The translations under genes were made by a program, and so were the position numbers. The notes under the pieces are model-generated. The model saw only the letters and a list, made by a program, of their open reading frames with translations, ran no database searches and had not been told where the DNA came from. This document shows, one piece after another, positions 53,145 through 62,344 of a DNA stretch of 64,000 nucleotides (position 1 is its first letter; every line of letters begins with the position of its first letter). Source of the stretch: Pseudomonas taiwanensis DSM 21245 (GTDB lineage Bacteria > Pseudomonadota > Gammaproteobacteria > Pseudomonadales > Pseudomonadaceae); assembly GCF_000425785.1 (NCBI RefSeq), contig NZ_AUEC01000032.1:1-64000 (forward strand), in the 5' to 3' direction.

Positions 53145-54299
53145 ATGTCCAAAACCGTCATGATGGTATTCGGTACCCGCCCTGAAGCGATCAAAATGGC
53201 ACCGTTGGCACGCGTACTGCGCGATTGCCCGGCGCTCGACCTGCACATCTGCTCCACCGGCCAGCACCGGGAAATGCTTGAACAGGTGCTCACCGCCTTC
53301 GGTCTGACCGTCGACCAGGACCTCAAGGTCATGACCCAGAACCAGACCCTCAACGGGCTGGCACGCGATCTGCTCGACAAGATCGACAAAGCCTACGAGC
53401 AGGTACAACCCAAGATCGTGCTGGTCCATGGCGACACCACCACCAGTTTCATCGCCGCCCTGGCAGCGTTCCACCGGCACATCCCCATCGGTCATGTCGA
53501 AGCCGGGCTGCGCACCGGCAACCTCCAGCAACCCTGGCCGGAGGAAGCCAACCGACGTTTGACCGGGGTGATCGCCGACCTGCATTTCGCACCCACCACC
53601 AAGGCTCGTGACAACCTGCTGCACGAGGGTGTGCCGTTGGAGCACATCGAGGTGACCGGCAACACGGTCATCGACGCCCTGCTCTGGATGCGCGAACACC
53701 TGACGCGCAGCCACTGGCGCCCTGCTGCCGACTCGCCGCTCGGCAAGTTGCGCGACGATCAGCGCATGGTCCTTGTCACCGGCCACCGCCGTGAAAACTT
53801 CGGCGCGGGCTTCGAGCGTATTTGCCTGGCCCTGGCCGAACTGGCGCTGCGTTACCCGGACGTGCAATTCGTCTACCCGGTGCACCTCAACCCACAGGTG
53901 CAAAAAGCCGTGTATGGCGTGCTGTCGGGCCGCGAGAACGTTCACCTGGTCGCCCCCCAGGACTACCAGCACTTCGTCTGGCTGATGAACCGTGCCTACC
54001 TGATCCTCACCGACTCCGGGGGCGTGCAGGAAGAGGCGCCCGCGCTGGGCAAGCCGGTGCTGGTGCTGCGCAAGGTGACCGAGCGACCCTCGGTGCTCGA
54101 AGGCGGCACGGTCAAGCTGGTCGGTACCCTGACCGAACGCATCGTCAAGGAGACCAGCCAACTGCTCGACGACCCTGAGGCGTACAGCAAGATGGCCAGG
54201 GTCTTCACCCCCTTTGGTGATGGTCACGCCAGCGAGAAGATCGCCGATCGCCTGAGCGACTGGCTGGACGCCACCGCCGTTAAACGAGATGACGCATGA
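53145..54299 (+). CDS. wecB: UDP-GlcNAc 2-epimerase (non-hydrolysing)
   Basis: 384 residues from ATG at 53145 (GAGGAG 7 bases before). WecB signature blocks: MVFGTRPEAIKMAPL, VHGDTTTSF, GHVEAGLRTGN, PEEANRRL and LILTDSGGVQEEAPALGKP. It makes UDP-ManNAc from UDP-GlcNAc in the cytosol. In E. coli the ManNAc so formed is polymerised by NfrB; here wecB is the first gene of the same operon and its stop overlaps the nfrB start (ATGA), so its product most likely feeds this polysaccharide. Confidence 0.92.
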   Translation: MSKTVMMVFGTRPEAIKMAPLARVLRDCPALDLHICSTGQHREMLEQVLTAFGLTVDQDLKVMTQNQTLNGLARDLLDKIDKAYEQVQPKIVLVHGDTTTSFIAALAAFHRHIPIGHVEAGLRTGNLQQPWPEEANRRLTGVIADLHFAPTTKARDNLLHEGVPLEHIEVTGNTVIDALLWMREHLTRSHWRPAADSPLGKLRDDQRMVLVTGHRRENFGAGFERICLALAELALRYPDVQFVYPVHLNPQVQKAVYGVLSGRENVHLVAPQDYQHFVWLMNRAYLILTDSGGVQEEAPALGKPVLVLRKVTERPSVLEGGTVKLVGTLTERIVKETSQLLDDPEAYSKMARVFTPFGDGHASEKIADRLSDWLDATAVKRDDA

Positions 54300-56470
54300 G
54301 CCTGGCTTTCATCGACTTCCTCACTTATGTGCTGTTCGGCCTGAAAATCCTCGCCATCATCCTGGCGACACTGATGTTTCTGCTGGGCCTGGACGACTTG
54401 TTCATCGACCTCTGCTATTGGTGCCGAAAACTGATCCGCCGCTTCCGGATCTATGACAAATACGAAAAAGCCGACGAAAAACGCCTGTACGAAGTGCCGG
54501 AAAAACCGCTGGCGATCATGGTCCCGGCCTGGAACGAAGTCGGTGTGGTGGGTGAAATGGCCCGCCTGGCCGCCTCGACCATCGACTACGAGAACTACCA
54601 GATCTTCGTCGGCACCTACCCCAACGACCCGCAGACCCAGGCCGATGTCGATGCCGTTTGCCTGCACTATCCCAACGTCCACAAGGTGGTCTGTGCCCGC
54701 CCCGGCCCGACCAGCAAGGCTGACTGCCTGAACAACATCATCGACGCCATCCTCAGGTTCCAGGACGATGCACGCATCGAGTTCGCCGGCTTCATCCTGC
54801 ATGATGCCGAGGACGTGATCTCGCCCATGGAACTGCGCCTGTTCAACTACCTGCTGCCGAACAAGGACATGATCCAGATCCCGGTGTACCCCTACGCACC
54901 GGAGTGGAAAGGCTTCACCGCCGGGCACTATGTGGACGAGTTCGCCGAGAACCATGGCAAGGATGTGATCGTGCGCGAGGCACTGACCGGCCAGGTGCCC
55001 AGTGCCGGGGTCGGGACCTGTTTCAGCCGCCGGGCCATCAGCGCCCTGCTCGAAGACGGTGACGGCATCGCCTTCGACGTGCAGAGCCTCACCGAAGACT
55101 ACGACATCGGCTTTCGCCTGAAGCAAAAGGGCATGAAGTGCATCTTCGCCCGCTACTCGATCACCGACCCGGCGCTTGCGCTCAAACACGACTGGCGCGT
55201 GGGCATGAGCCGCGAGTTTTCCCAGGTCATCTGCGTGCGCGAGCACTTTCCTCGTGACTGGCAGCATGCCATCCGCCAGAAATCTCGGTGGATCGTCGGT
55301 ATCGTGTTCCAGGGCACCAGCAACCTGGGCTGGAGCCGCAAGGGCGCGCTTAACTACTTCCTCTGGCGCGACCGCCGCGGGCTGTTCGCCTACCTGCTCA
55401 GCTTCCTGGTCAACTTACTGTTCCTGGTGCTGCTGGCGATGTGGCTGGTGACGGTGATCGCCCCCGATTCCTGGCGTTTCATGTCGATTCTGGGAGACAG
55501 CTGGCTGCTCTCGACACTGCTCTGGCTCAACGGGTTCATGCTGCTCAACCGCTTGTTCCAGCGTGGCTGGTTCGTCACCCGTTACTACGGCATCGGCGAG
55601 GGGCTGCTGTCAGCGCCCCGGATGATGTGGAGCAACTTCGTCAACTTCTTTGCCAACCTGCGCGCGTTGCGCCAGGTCATGGAAATGGGTGACTCGCGGC
55701 GCGTCGCCTGGGACAAGACCACCCATGAGTTCCCCGCCCTCACCTCGCCGGCACGTACTCCATTGGGTCAGCGCCTGGTAGCCAAAGGGCTGATCAGCGA
55801 GGAACAACTGCAACAAGCCATCACCAGCCCGGTACGTCGCCGCCTTGGCCGCGAGCTGCTGCTGCGCGGCTGGATCAACAGCGAACAACTGGTCGAAGCC
55901 CTGGCCGAGCAGCTGGACCTGCCCTGGGCACCGCTGAACCCGTTCAAGCTCGATCGGCAACTGATCGCCAAGCTGCCCCGCAAGCTGGCAACGCACTATG
56001 GTGTCCTGCCAGTAGCCGAAGACGGCGACACCCTGATCCTGGCCAGCGAAAGCCCGGTCAGCCAGGTATCGCTCGGCGTCATCAGTCGCCAACTCAAGCG
56101 TCCAGTCAAATGCCGCCTGGCCCCACAGGGCCGGGTTACCTTGGGCCTTCGCTATCACTACCCAAGCCGCTGGCAAGAGCCCGAGGTCCACGAGATGCTG
56201 CAGGTGCTGGAGCGCCACCAGGACGATACCGACCTGCTAGAGCGGGTCAGTCAGCACCAGGTGATGCTGGGCACACTGCTGCAGGTGCGTGGCATGGTCC
56301 CGGTCACCCTGTTCAACCAGGCGTTGATCGACTTCGACCCACAGATGCAAAGCCTCGGCGAGCACTTGATCGCCCGCGGCATCATCACCGAGGAGGTGCT
56401 GCAACAGGCCCTCGCCGAACAGGCCAGCGAACAGCAGGCCGCCTTTGACCTGACGCGGGAGGTGGCATGA
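54296..56470 (+). CDS. nfrB: NfrB-type c-di-GMP-responsive glycosyltransferase with MshEN-like domain
   Basis: 724 residues. A GT2 domain shows PAWNE (77-81), an acidic HDAED (169-173), TED (266-268) and QKSRW (328-332). One N-terminal and about two central membrane segments (367-388, 402-420) surround it. The C-terminal part (487-720) carries four LGxxL-x3-G motifs at 490, 517, 658 and 688 (e.g. RRLGRELLLRG), the MshEN-type c-di-GMP site, of which the second has the full R. In E. coli NfrB is a ManNAc polymerase switched on by c-di-GMP. It overlaps both neighbours (ATGA). Confidence 0.9.
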   Translation: MSLAFIDFLTYVLFGLKILAIILATLMFLLGLDDLFIDLCYWCRKLIRRFRIYDKYEKADEKRLYEVPEKPLAIMVPAWNEVGVVGEMARLAASTIDYENYQIFVGTYPNDPQTQADVDAVCLHYPNVHKVVCARPGPTSKADCLNNIIDAILRFQDDARIEFAGFILHDAEDVISPMELRLFNYLLPNKDMIQIPVYPYAPEWKGFTAGHYVDEFAENHGKDVIVREALTGQVPSAGVGTCFSRRAISALLEDGDGIAFDVQSLTEDYDIGFRLKQKGMKCIFARYSITDPALALKHDWRVGMSREFSQVICVREHFPRDWQHAIRQKSRWIVGIVFQGTSNLGWSRKGALNYFLWRDRRGLFAYLLSFLVNLLFLVLLAMWLVTVIAPDSWRFMSILGDSWLLSTLLWLNGFMLLNRLFQRGWFVTRYYGIGEGLLSAPRMMWSNFVNFFANLRALRQVMEMGDSRRVAWDKTTHEFPALTSPARTPLGQRLVAKGLISEEQLQQAITSPVRRRLGRELLLRGWINSEQLVEALAEQLDLPWAPLNPFKLDRQLIAKLPRKLATHYGVLPVAEDGDTLILASESPVSQVSLGVISRQLKRPVKCRLAPQGRVTLGLRYHYPSRWQEPEVHEMLQVLERHQDDTDLLERVSQHQVMLGTLLQVRGMVPVTLFNQALIDFDPQMQSLGEHLIARGIITEEVLQQALAEQASEQQAAFDLTREVA

Positions 56471-59466
56471 AGCCGCGCGTTACCCTCTCTATCGGCCTGT
56501 TGCTGTGCACCACCGCCGTGCCCGTCCTGGCCGCGCCCATGACCGAGTTCCAGCGTTTTACCAGCTACCCCTTCATGGAGCGCAGCTACCGCGAAGCGAA
56601 GAAGGACAATTGGGCCGAAGTGGAACGCCTGACCCGGCATGTGCTCAAGCGTGTACCCAACAATGACGAGGCTCGCGCCCTGCTGGTGGAGGCCTTGGCC
56701 CACCAGCGCCGCTACAAGGAAGCCGAATCCCTTGCCCAGACGCTGAGCGACAGCCCCGAGTTCGCCGACGCTGTGATGGAGCTTCGCCTGACCTGGATCG
56801 AGCAAGACCCGCCACCGGCGAGCCAGGTAGAACGTTGGCTGGCCACCACCGACGGCAATCAACGCGTGCGTTTGTGGCAGGCCTACAGCTTGAGCCTGGC
56901 CAAGTTCGGCGGTGCGGCCCGGGCCTTGGACTGGCTGAACCAACTGCCGCCAAGAGAGGACGGCCAGGTCATGCGCCTGGTGCGCGCCAACTTCGCCGAG
57001 CAGCTGCGCAACTGGAAAGAGACCATCGAACAACTGGAGCCGCTGGCCGAACAAGGCAAACTGCCGGCCAAGGACTGGCAACGGCTGGCCAATGCCTACG
57101 TGCAGCAACTGGATGAAAAAGGCCTGACGCGGTTGCTGGATAGCGCCCCATCGCCGCAAGCCGCCAATCAGGCCCGCCTGGCCATGGCCAACCGGGCCAT
57201 TGCCGTGGGCCATAACGAACAGGCTCAACGTTGGCTGCAGAGCTTGCCCACCGAACAACTGCAACAACCACAGCAGCGCCAACAATTGTGGGAACTGGCA
57301 CGTGGTGGCGACGATGCCGCGCTGGTTCGGCGCTTGAGCAACGAACTGCAACGCCCCTGCCTGGATACGGTCGACTGGCTGTCGCGCCGCGACCCGGACC
57401 TTGCCCGTGAACAGTTCAAGGACTGCACCCCGAGCACCGACGCCCGCGCCTACGCCGTGCTCAAGCAGCGCCTGTATGGCGACCCTCCTCAACCGCCGCA
57501 GCCACGCACCGCTGGCGAATGGGAAAGTCGCTACCGGCAAAGCGGCGATCTTGCCGCGCTCGAACAAGTCACTTTCTTGCTGATGGAGCAAGGCCAGCAT
57601 TCACGCGCCCGCCAACTGATCGAGCAGGCCTTCGACCGCCGCCAAGGCCGACTGACACCTTCCCTGCTGCAGCGCCTGGGCAACCTCTATGCACGCAGCG
57701 ACGCCCCGCTCGATACCCGGCGCGTACTTGCCCTGGTCCCGAGGGTCGACAGCCATACCCGCGCTCAACTGCTGAGTAGATTGGCCGAAGCCGGCCAGTG
57801 CGATGCAGTGCGCCAAGCCATTCCCGCCAACCCCAGCGAAGCAGGCCAGTACCGCGCGCTGGGGCGCTGTGCCATGCCTGACCAACCTGGCGAAGCCGTG
57901 GTCTACTACCAGGCCGCCGAACGCCTGGATCCCGGCTCCAGCCGCCTGCCGCTGGCCTATGCCCTGGAAGCCGCTGGCGACTCCGAGTCTGCCTTGCCGA
58001 TCTGGCGCAGCCTGCCAAGCGATGCCTGGAGCGACAACGCCCGTCTCACCGCCGCGCAAGGTGCGCTCAACGCCGGAGATGCCGAGACCGCCCGACGCTA
58101 CTGGGACGCCGCCGCCCACACCAGCGCCGACGACTGGGCCCTGGGCGCCGCCATCGCCCAGCGACAGGGCGACCTCCAGACAGCCCTGGACTTCCAGCGT
58201 CAGGCACTGGCGCACAGCCCACGGGCCGACCACTACTATGCGGCCTCCAATACCGCGCAACGCGCCGGTGACACCGCGCAGAGCACGGCATGGCTTGCCG
58301 AAGCCGTGCGCCTGGATCCTGCCCAACCTCGCTACCGGGCCGACTATGGCATGCGCTTGGCCAGCGCCAGCGACAAGGCTCAACGGCGTCAGTCCATCCC
58401 CTACCTGGAGCAGGCGACCCGCGATTTTCCCGAGGACTACCGCCTTGGCGAAACCCTGGCGCTACGCTATGACGAGGTGGAGGACAGTGCCTCCGCGCGG
58501 CGCGAGCTGCGCCGCGTCATCGACGTGGAGCAGAATCTGGTCGACGGCGATGATGCGTACGGTAGCCTTGAAGCGCGCATGTACCGCCAGCGCCGCGCCC
58601 ATGAAACCCTGTCACGGCGCGACACCATCACCCTGGCCAGCACCTGGTCGCCAGCCGGTACCTCGACCAACGACCGCTTCCTGGACAACGGCGTACGTAG
58701 CGGCACCTCGCGCAAGGCCCAGTCGCAGAACGTGCAACTGGCCATGTGGGACCACGCGCTAGGTGAAGAACCCAGCCGCAATGGCAGTACGTTGTCGGTC
58801 TATGGTCGAGTGCTGTTCGGTGGCCAGAGTCGCAATGAGTATGCCCAGAGCATGGGCACCGGCATCGGCCTGCGCTACAAACCCTTTGGCCGGGCCAACC
58901 TCAACCTCTATGCCGAGCTGTACCATCAGCGCCAGATCGATGACGACCACTACCGCGGCCTGAGCCTGGGCGAGCTGCTCAGCCCCAGCAAGGTCGGCAG
59001 CAACTGGGGCGACTTGCGCAGCCACGCCGAATCCAGTAACGACCTGTTGTTGCGCGCTACAGCCTCGTTCCTCGACCAAGGCGACTGGCGCAACGATTGG
59101 CGGGTGGACGAGGACGACTGGAACGAGCGCTTCCTTTACCTCGATGCCGCCTGGTGGACCCGCGCGGGCGACCATGCCTGGTTATCACGTTTTCAGCAGG
59201 GCCACGCCTGGAAACTGCCGGGCACGTCCCCGCAGACGATCATGCCCTACGGCTTCCTTGAGTTTTCCAGCCAGGACCCAAGCAACGACTGGCGTCAGGA
59301 CTTGCGTACCGGCGTCGGCGTGCGCTGGCAGTGGTGGTTCGACGACGACCGCTACAACGCTTACCGCGGCTCGCTGAAGGTGCGCGCCGAGTACCAGCAG
59401 TCGTTGGGCGGCAACCTGTACGAGCGCGCCAACGGCGTGCTGTTTGGTGCGGAGATGACTTTCTGA
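56467..59466 (+). CDS. nfrA: NfrA-type outer-membrane polysaccharide secretin (phage N4 adsorption protein A)
   Basis: 999 residues (E. coli NfrA about 990). Signal peptide 1-22 (LAA|APM), a long periplasmic TPR/helical region to about 720, then a C-terminal beta-barrel (about 745-999) that ends in LFGAEMTF with terminal Phe. The barrel region shows NVQLAMWDHALG and the RLFGGQSRNEYAQSMGTGIGLRY-like part of the family. It exports the NfrB polymer across the outer membrane and, in E. coli, is the N4 phage receptor. ATG overlaps the nfrB stop (ATGA). Confidence 0.9.
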   Translation: MKPRVTLSIGLLLCTTAVPVLAAPMTEFQRFTSYPFMERSYREAKKDNWAEVERLTRHVLKRVPNNDEARALLVEALAHQRRYKEAESLAQTLSDSPEFADAVMELRLTWIEQDPPPASQVERWLATTDGNQRVRLWQAYSLSLAKFGGAARALDWLNQLPPREDGQVMRLVRANFAEQLRNWKETIEQLEPLAEQGKLPAKDWQRLANAYVQQLDEKGLTRLLDSAPSPQAANQARLAMANRAIAVGHNEQAQRWLQSLPTEQLQQPQQRQQLWELARGGDDAALVRRLSNELQRPCLDTVDWLSRRDPDLAREQFKDCTPSTDARAYAVLKQRLYGDPPQPPQPRTAGEWESRYRQSGDLAALEQVTFLLMEQGQHSRARQLIEQAFDRRQGRLTPSLLQRLGNLYARSDAPLDTRRVLALVPRVDSHTRAQLLSRLAEAGQCDAVRQAIPANPSEAGQYRALGRCAMPDQPGEAVVYYQAAERLDPGSSRLPLAYALEAAGDSESALPIWRSLPSDAWSDNARLTAAQGALNAGDAETARRYWDAAAHTSADDWALGAAIAQRQGDLQTALDFQRQALAHSPRADHYYAASNTAQRAGDTAQSTAWLAEAVRLDPAQPRYRADYGMRLASASDKAQRRQSIPYLEQATRDFPEDYRLGETLALRYDEVEDSASARRELRRVIDVEQNLVDGDDAYGSLEARMYRQRRAHETLSRRDTITLASTWSPAGTSTNDRFLDNGVRSGTSRKAQSQNVQLAMWDHALGEEPSRNGSTLSVYGRVLFGGQSRNEYAQSMGTGIGLRYKPFGRANLNLYAELYHQRQIDDDHYRGLSLGELLSPSKVGSNWGDLRSHAESSNDLLLRATASFLDQGDWRNDWRVDEDDWNERFLYLDAAWWTRAGDHAWLSRFQQGHAWKLPGTSPQTIMPYGFLEFSSQDPSNDWRQDLRTGVGVRWQWWFDDDRYNAYRGSLKVRAEYQQSLGGNLYERANGVLFGAEMTF

Positions 59467-60305
59467 TGCGAACGATCCTGGCAGTCTGCCTGCTCGCACT
59501 GTGCCTGCCCGTGGCGGCCGACCAGCGCCTGTTCTACCAACCGCTGGACCGCGATGCCGCTGTGTCCCCTGAGCAATGGCGGCAGCTGTGGCACGCCACC
59601 GTTGCGCAAGGCGGCAAGACACTGATCGTGCAGTGGAGCGCCTACGGCACCAGCGAGTTTGGCGGCGCCCAGGGCTGGCTGGCTGGCAGCCTGCGCGAAG
59701 CCCATGCCCAAGGTCTGGAACTGGTACTTGGCCTGTACATGGACCCGGCCTACTACCAGCGTCTGGACGCGCTCGATGGCGAGGGGCTGGGCAGCTACTG
59801 GAAAGCGCAGCTAGGTCGCTCGCTGAGTCAATACAACACCCTTCGCCAGCACTGGGACCTGCCGGTGGCGGGCTGGTACCTGCCCATGGAACTCGATGAC
59901 CACCACTTTCGTGATGCCGCCCGGCGCGAGGCGCTGTACAGCCAGCTGCAAGCATTCAATCGCAAGCTAGACAAGCCGCTGCACATCAGCGCCTTCAGCG
60001 CCGGCACGCTTGCACCAAGGGTCAACGCCGCGTGGCTGGATCAACTGGCCGGGCTAGGCTTGAAGGTCTGGTGGCAGGATGGCGCTGGCACCGCACGGTT
60101 GCCTGCACTGGTGCGCCAGGGCTATGAACAGGCGCTGCCGTGCCGGGTGGGCGTGGTGCGTGAAGCGTTCCGTCAGGTCAGCGCTGCGGGACAGACGTTC
60201 CGCGCCGAGCCGATGCAGCCTGGGCTGACCGCCGGTTGCCATGCCGAAGCGGTGTTCGCGTTGCGTTACCGACCTTGGGCACGGGGTGTCTTGCCACAGA
60301 ATTGA
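59466..60305 (+). CDS. YbcH-like periplasmic DUF4434 protein of the nfr operon
   Basis: 279 residues from ATG at 59466, overlapping the nfrA stop as TGATG. Signal peptide 1-18 (PVAA|DQR). The fold looks like a TIM barrel: QRLFYQPLDRDAAV, LIVQWSAYG, ELVLGLYMDPAYY and GWYLPMELDDHHF, with an acidic pair near residue 140. DUF4434 proteins are related to glycoside hydrolases and, as YbcH in E. coli, follow nfrA. It probably trims the polymer in the periplasm. Catalytic residues are inferred. Confidence 0.82.
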   Translation: MRTILAVCLLALCLPVAADQRLFYQPLDRDAAVSPEQWRQLWHATVAQGGKTLIVQWSAYGTSEFGGAQGWLAGSLREAHAQGLELVLGLYMDPAYYQRLDALDGEGLGSYWKAQLGRSLSQYNTLRQHWDLPVAGWYLPMELDDHHFRDAARREALYSQLQAFNRKLDKPLHISAFSAGTLAPRVNAAWLDQLAGLGLKVWWQDGAGTARLPALVRQGYEQALPCRVGVVREAFRQVSAAGQTFRAEPMQPGLTAGCHAEAVFALRYRPWARGVLPQN

Positions 60306-60320
60306 GTCGTTGGCTGCGGC

Positions 60321-60338
60321 CTTATCGCCGACGATAAG
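60321..60338 (+). other. Small hairpin between ybcH and the diguanylate cyclase gene
   Basis: CTTATCG (60321-60327) and CGATAAG (60332-60338) around CCGA form a 7-bp stem in the 70-bp gap. It may slightly reduce read-through into the cyclase gene. Confidence 0.4.
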
Positions 60339-60375
60339 CCGGTGCTGACCAGAGCAGTCCTCAAAGGAATACTTG

Positions 60376-61467
60376 ATGCTGAGAACCATCGAAGAACATG
60401 TGCGCAAACAGGTCGCGCCCGCCGCCATACGCGCCGAATTCCGCCAACACGAATACGAGGCCATGCGCCGCTTCTGCCAGCTGATCTTCTGCGTCAGCAT
60501 TGCCATCTGGCTGATCTTCGACCTGATTGTCAGCTACCTGGGCAATCAGGACTTCACCTGGCTATCCGGGTTGTTCCTCGCCGTGATGGGCAGCCTGACC
60601 GTGATCCTTGGCTTCACCCGTAAAAGCCACCACTTCGATGTGCTCAACCTGCTGTTCATCGCAGTCATCACCCTTGGCATGCGCCTGGTCATCGATGGCA
60701 TCCCGATCGCCCTGCGCCCGGTATGGCTGGTACTTGGTACATCCACCGTGCTGTACAGCGCCTCGGTACTGCCGGTACGGCGCTGGTCATTCTTCTGCGC
60801 CATGGCGATCACCTGGGCGATGCTCAACCCCTTCTATGGCACCAACATCGACCTCGACGACCTGGAAGCCGCGATGCTGCTGAGCTATGCGGTGTTTCTC
60901 AGTGGCCTGGTGATCTACAGCTACCTGCGCATCCGCCAGGCCAAGCTGCACAACTTCTACATGTCCAAAGTGCTGCTCGACCAGGCTTACATCGATGTGC
61001 TCACCGACATCCCAAACCGCCGCTCGTTCATGGCCAAGGCGCAACGGCAACTGCAATCGGCCAAGCCCGGCCAGTACCTGGCGATGATCGACATCGACAA
61101 CTTCAAGAAGGTGAACGATCTGTACGGCCATGACATCGGCGACGAGGTACTCAAGCGCGTGGCCACCCATATCAAGAGCTCGATGGGTCCCTTCGAGTAC
61201 GCCAGGCTCGGCGGCGAAGAGTTCGCCATTTTCTTCCAGGGCCTGGACCAACATGGCGCCGAGCAGCAGGTCGACAAGCTCTGCCAGAGGGTGCGAGAAG
61301 ATCTCGGCGCGCACCCGGTCACCATCAGCATAGGGCTCGCCCAAGTGATGGACGGCGACACCTTGACCAGGGCCCTGATCAAAGCGGACCAGGCGTTGTA
61401 CGAAGCCAAGCACACCGGCAAGGACCGCTTCGTGTTATGGACCGAGCGGCTGGCGGGGCCGGTGTGA
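60376..61467 (+). CDS. Membrane diguanylate cyclase of the nfr operon
   Basis: 363 residues from ATG at 60376 (AGGA 7 bases before); an in-frame TTG precedes it. Five to six transmembrane helices (about 35-185) lead into a GGDEF domain with the intact active site RLGGEEFAIFF. No RxxD I-site lies before it (GPFEYARLGG), so product inhibition is probably absent. In E. coli a diguanylate cyclase (DgcJ) specifically activates NfrB; here the enzyme is encoded directly after the system. Confidence 0.9.
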   Translation: MLRTIEEHVRKQVAPAAIRAEFRQHEYEAMRRFCQLIFCVSIAIWLIFDLIVSYLGNQDFTWLSGLFLAVMGSLTVILGFTRKSHHFDVLNLLFIAVITLGMRLVIDGIPIALRPVWLVLGTSTVLYSASVLPVRRWSFFCAMAITWAMLNPFYGTNIDLDDLEAAMLLSYAVFLSGLVIYSYLRIRQAKLHNFYMSKVLLDQAYIDVLTDIPNRRSFMAKAQRQLQSAKPGQYLAMIDIDNFKKVNDLYGHDIGDEVLKRVATHIKSSMGPFEYARLGGEEFAIFFQGLDQHGAEQQVDKLCQRVREDLGAHPVTISIGLAQVMDGDTLTRALIKADQALYEAKHTGKDRFVLWTERLAGPV

Positions 61468-61489
61468 GGTTCAAACCATGGCGCGGTAG

Positions 61490-62005
61490 TCAGGCCCCGT
61501 CGTGTTCGCGTAGGAAATCCAACATGCGCTGCGCGTCGCTGACGTCCAGCTTGCCCGGTGCATCAACCTCGATGCGTCGAACCACCAGGTTATCGGCCAG
61601 CAAGGCATAGCGCTGCGAACGGCGGCCCATTCCCCGGGCCGAGCTGTCCTGGGCGAGCCCCAAGGCATCGGTGAAGGCGCAGTTGCCGTCCGCGATCATG
61701 GCCACCTCGCCTTGCACCGGGAAGGTCTTGCCCCAGGCGTTCATCACGAAGGCATCGTTCACCGCCACACAGAGGATTTCGTCCACGCCCTGGGCAAACA
61801 GCTCCGGGGCTGCCGCCAGGTATCCGGGCACATGGCGCTGCGAACAGGTTGGAGTGAACGCACCAGGCAAGCCGAAGATCACCACCCGTTTGCCTGCGCA
61901 GCGCGCGTGCAGCGAAAACGCCTGCGGGCCTATTGGACAGGCATTGTGCCCCTCGCTGTACTCATGGAGGGTCGCTTCAGGCAGCAGATCACCGGTTTTG
62001 ATCAT
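61490..62005 (-). CDS. Peroxiredoxin, Prx5 type
   Basis: 171 residues from ATG at 62005 (GGAG 6 bases before). The active-site loop PGAFTPTCS gives peroxidatic Cys54, with Arg in the RGMGRRSQRYALL region. It reduces H2O2 and alkyl hydroperoxides in the cytosol. Convergent with the cyclase gene (22-bp gap); no operon. Confidence 0.86.
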   Translation of the reverse strand: MIKTGDLLPEATLHEYSEGHNACPIGPQAFSLHARCAGKRVVIFGLPGAFTPTCSQRHVPGYLAAAPELFAQGVDEILCVAVNDAFVMNAWGKTFPVQGEVAMIADGNCAFTDALGLAQDSSARGMGRRSQRYALLADNLVVRRIEVDAPGKLDVSDAQRMLDFLREHDGA

Positions 62006-62171
62006 GGGGGGCTCCAAAGGCTGAACATGTGGAATGCTTCGCGTCGGGCGTAGTGTCGCAAGCCTCCGCCCAGGGTGCCAGCATAACGCCTCCCACCTGC
62101 GCTAGCCTCGCAAGGTCGCACCACCCTGTAGTCGGCGTTCAATCTGAGGCACGCTCAAACACCACGCCATG

Positions 62172-62188
62172 CGCACCATTGCGGAGCA
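62172..62188. promoter_or_regulatory. NtrC-like enhancer site
   Basis: CGCACCATTGCGGAGCA agrees with the NtrC consensus TGCACYANNNTGGTGCA at 11 of 14 defined positions. It lies about 130 bases upstream of the sigma-54 start, the usual distance. Confidence 0.45.
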
Positions 62189-62284
62189 GTCACGCGCACC
62201 AACCGATTGCAAGTACGCCATTCGCACCCTCCCCGCCAGCGCTCGATCCCCTCTACATCCGCCCTTGCGCCACAACCTGACCAG

Positions 62285-62301
62285 TTGGCCATGTTTTTGC
62301 T
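62285..62301 (+). promoter_or_regulatory. Sigma-54 promoter of the ABC transporter operon
   Basis: TTGGCCATGTTTTTGCT has the -24 GG (62287-62288) and -12 GC (62299-62300) exactly 10 bases apart, and matches TTGGC and TTGCT fully. The transcript would start near 62312, about 33 bases before the ATG. Confidence 0.6.
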
Positions 62302-62344
62302 TTACCCAGCAGACCTGCCACCGCACACCAACAGCGAGTTGCCC

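Larger units (their letters stand above)
62006..62344. other. 339-bp divergent regulatory stretch
   Basis: Between the peroxiredoxin and ABC transporter starts. The right half carries the NtrC-like and sigma-54 elements listed separately; the rest shows nothing else. Confidence 0.5.
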
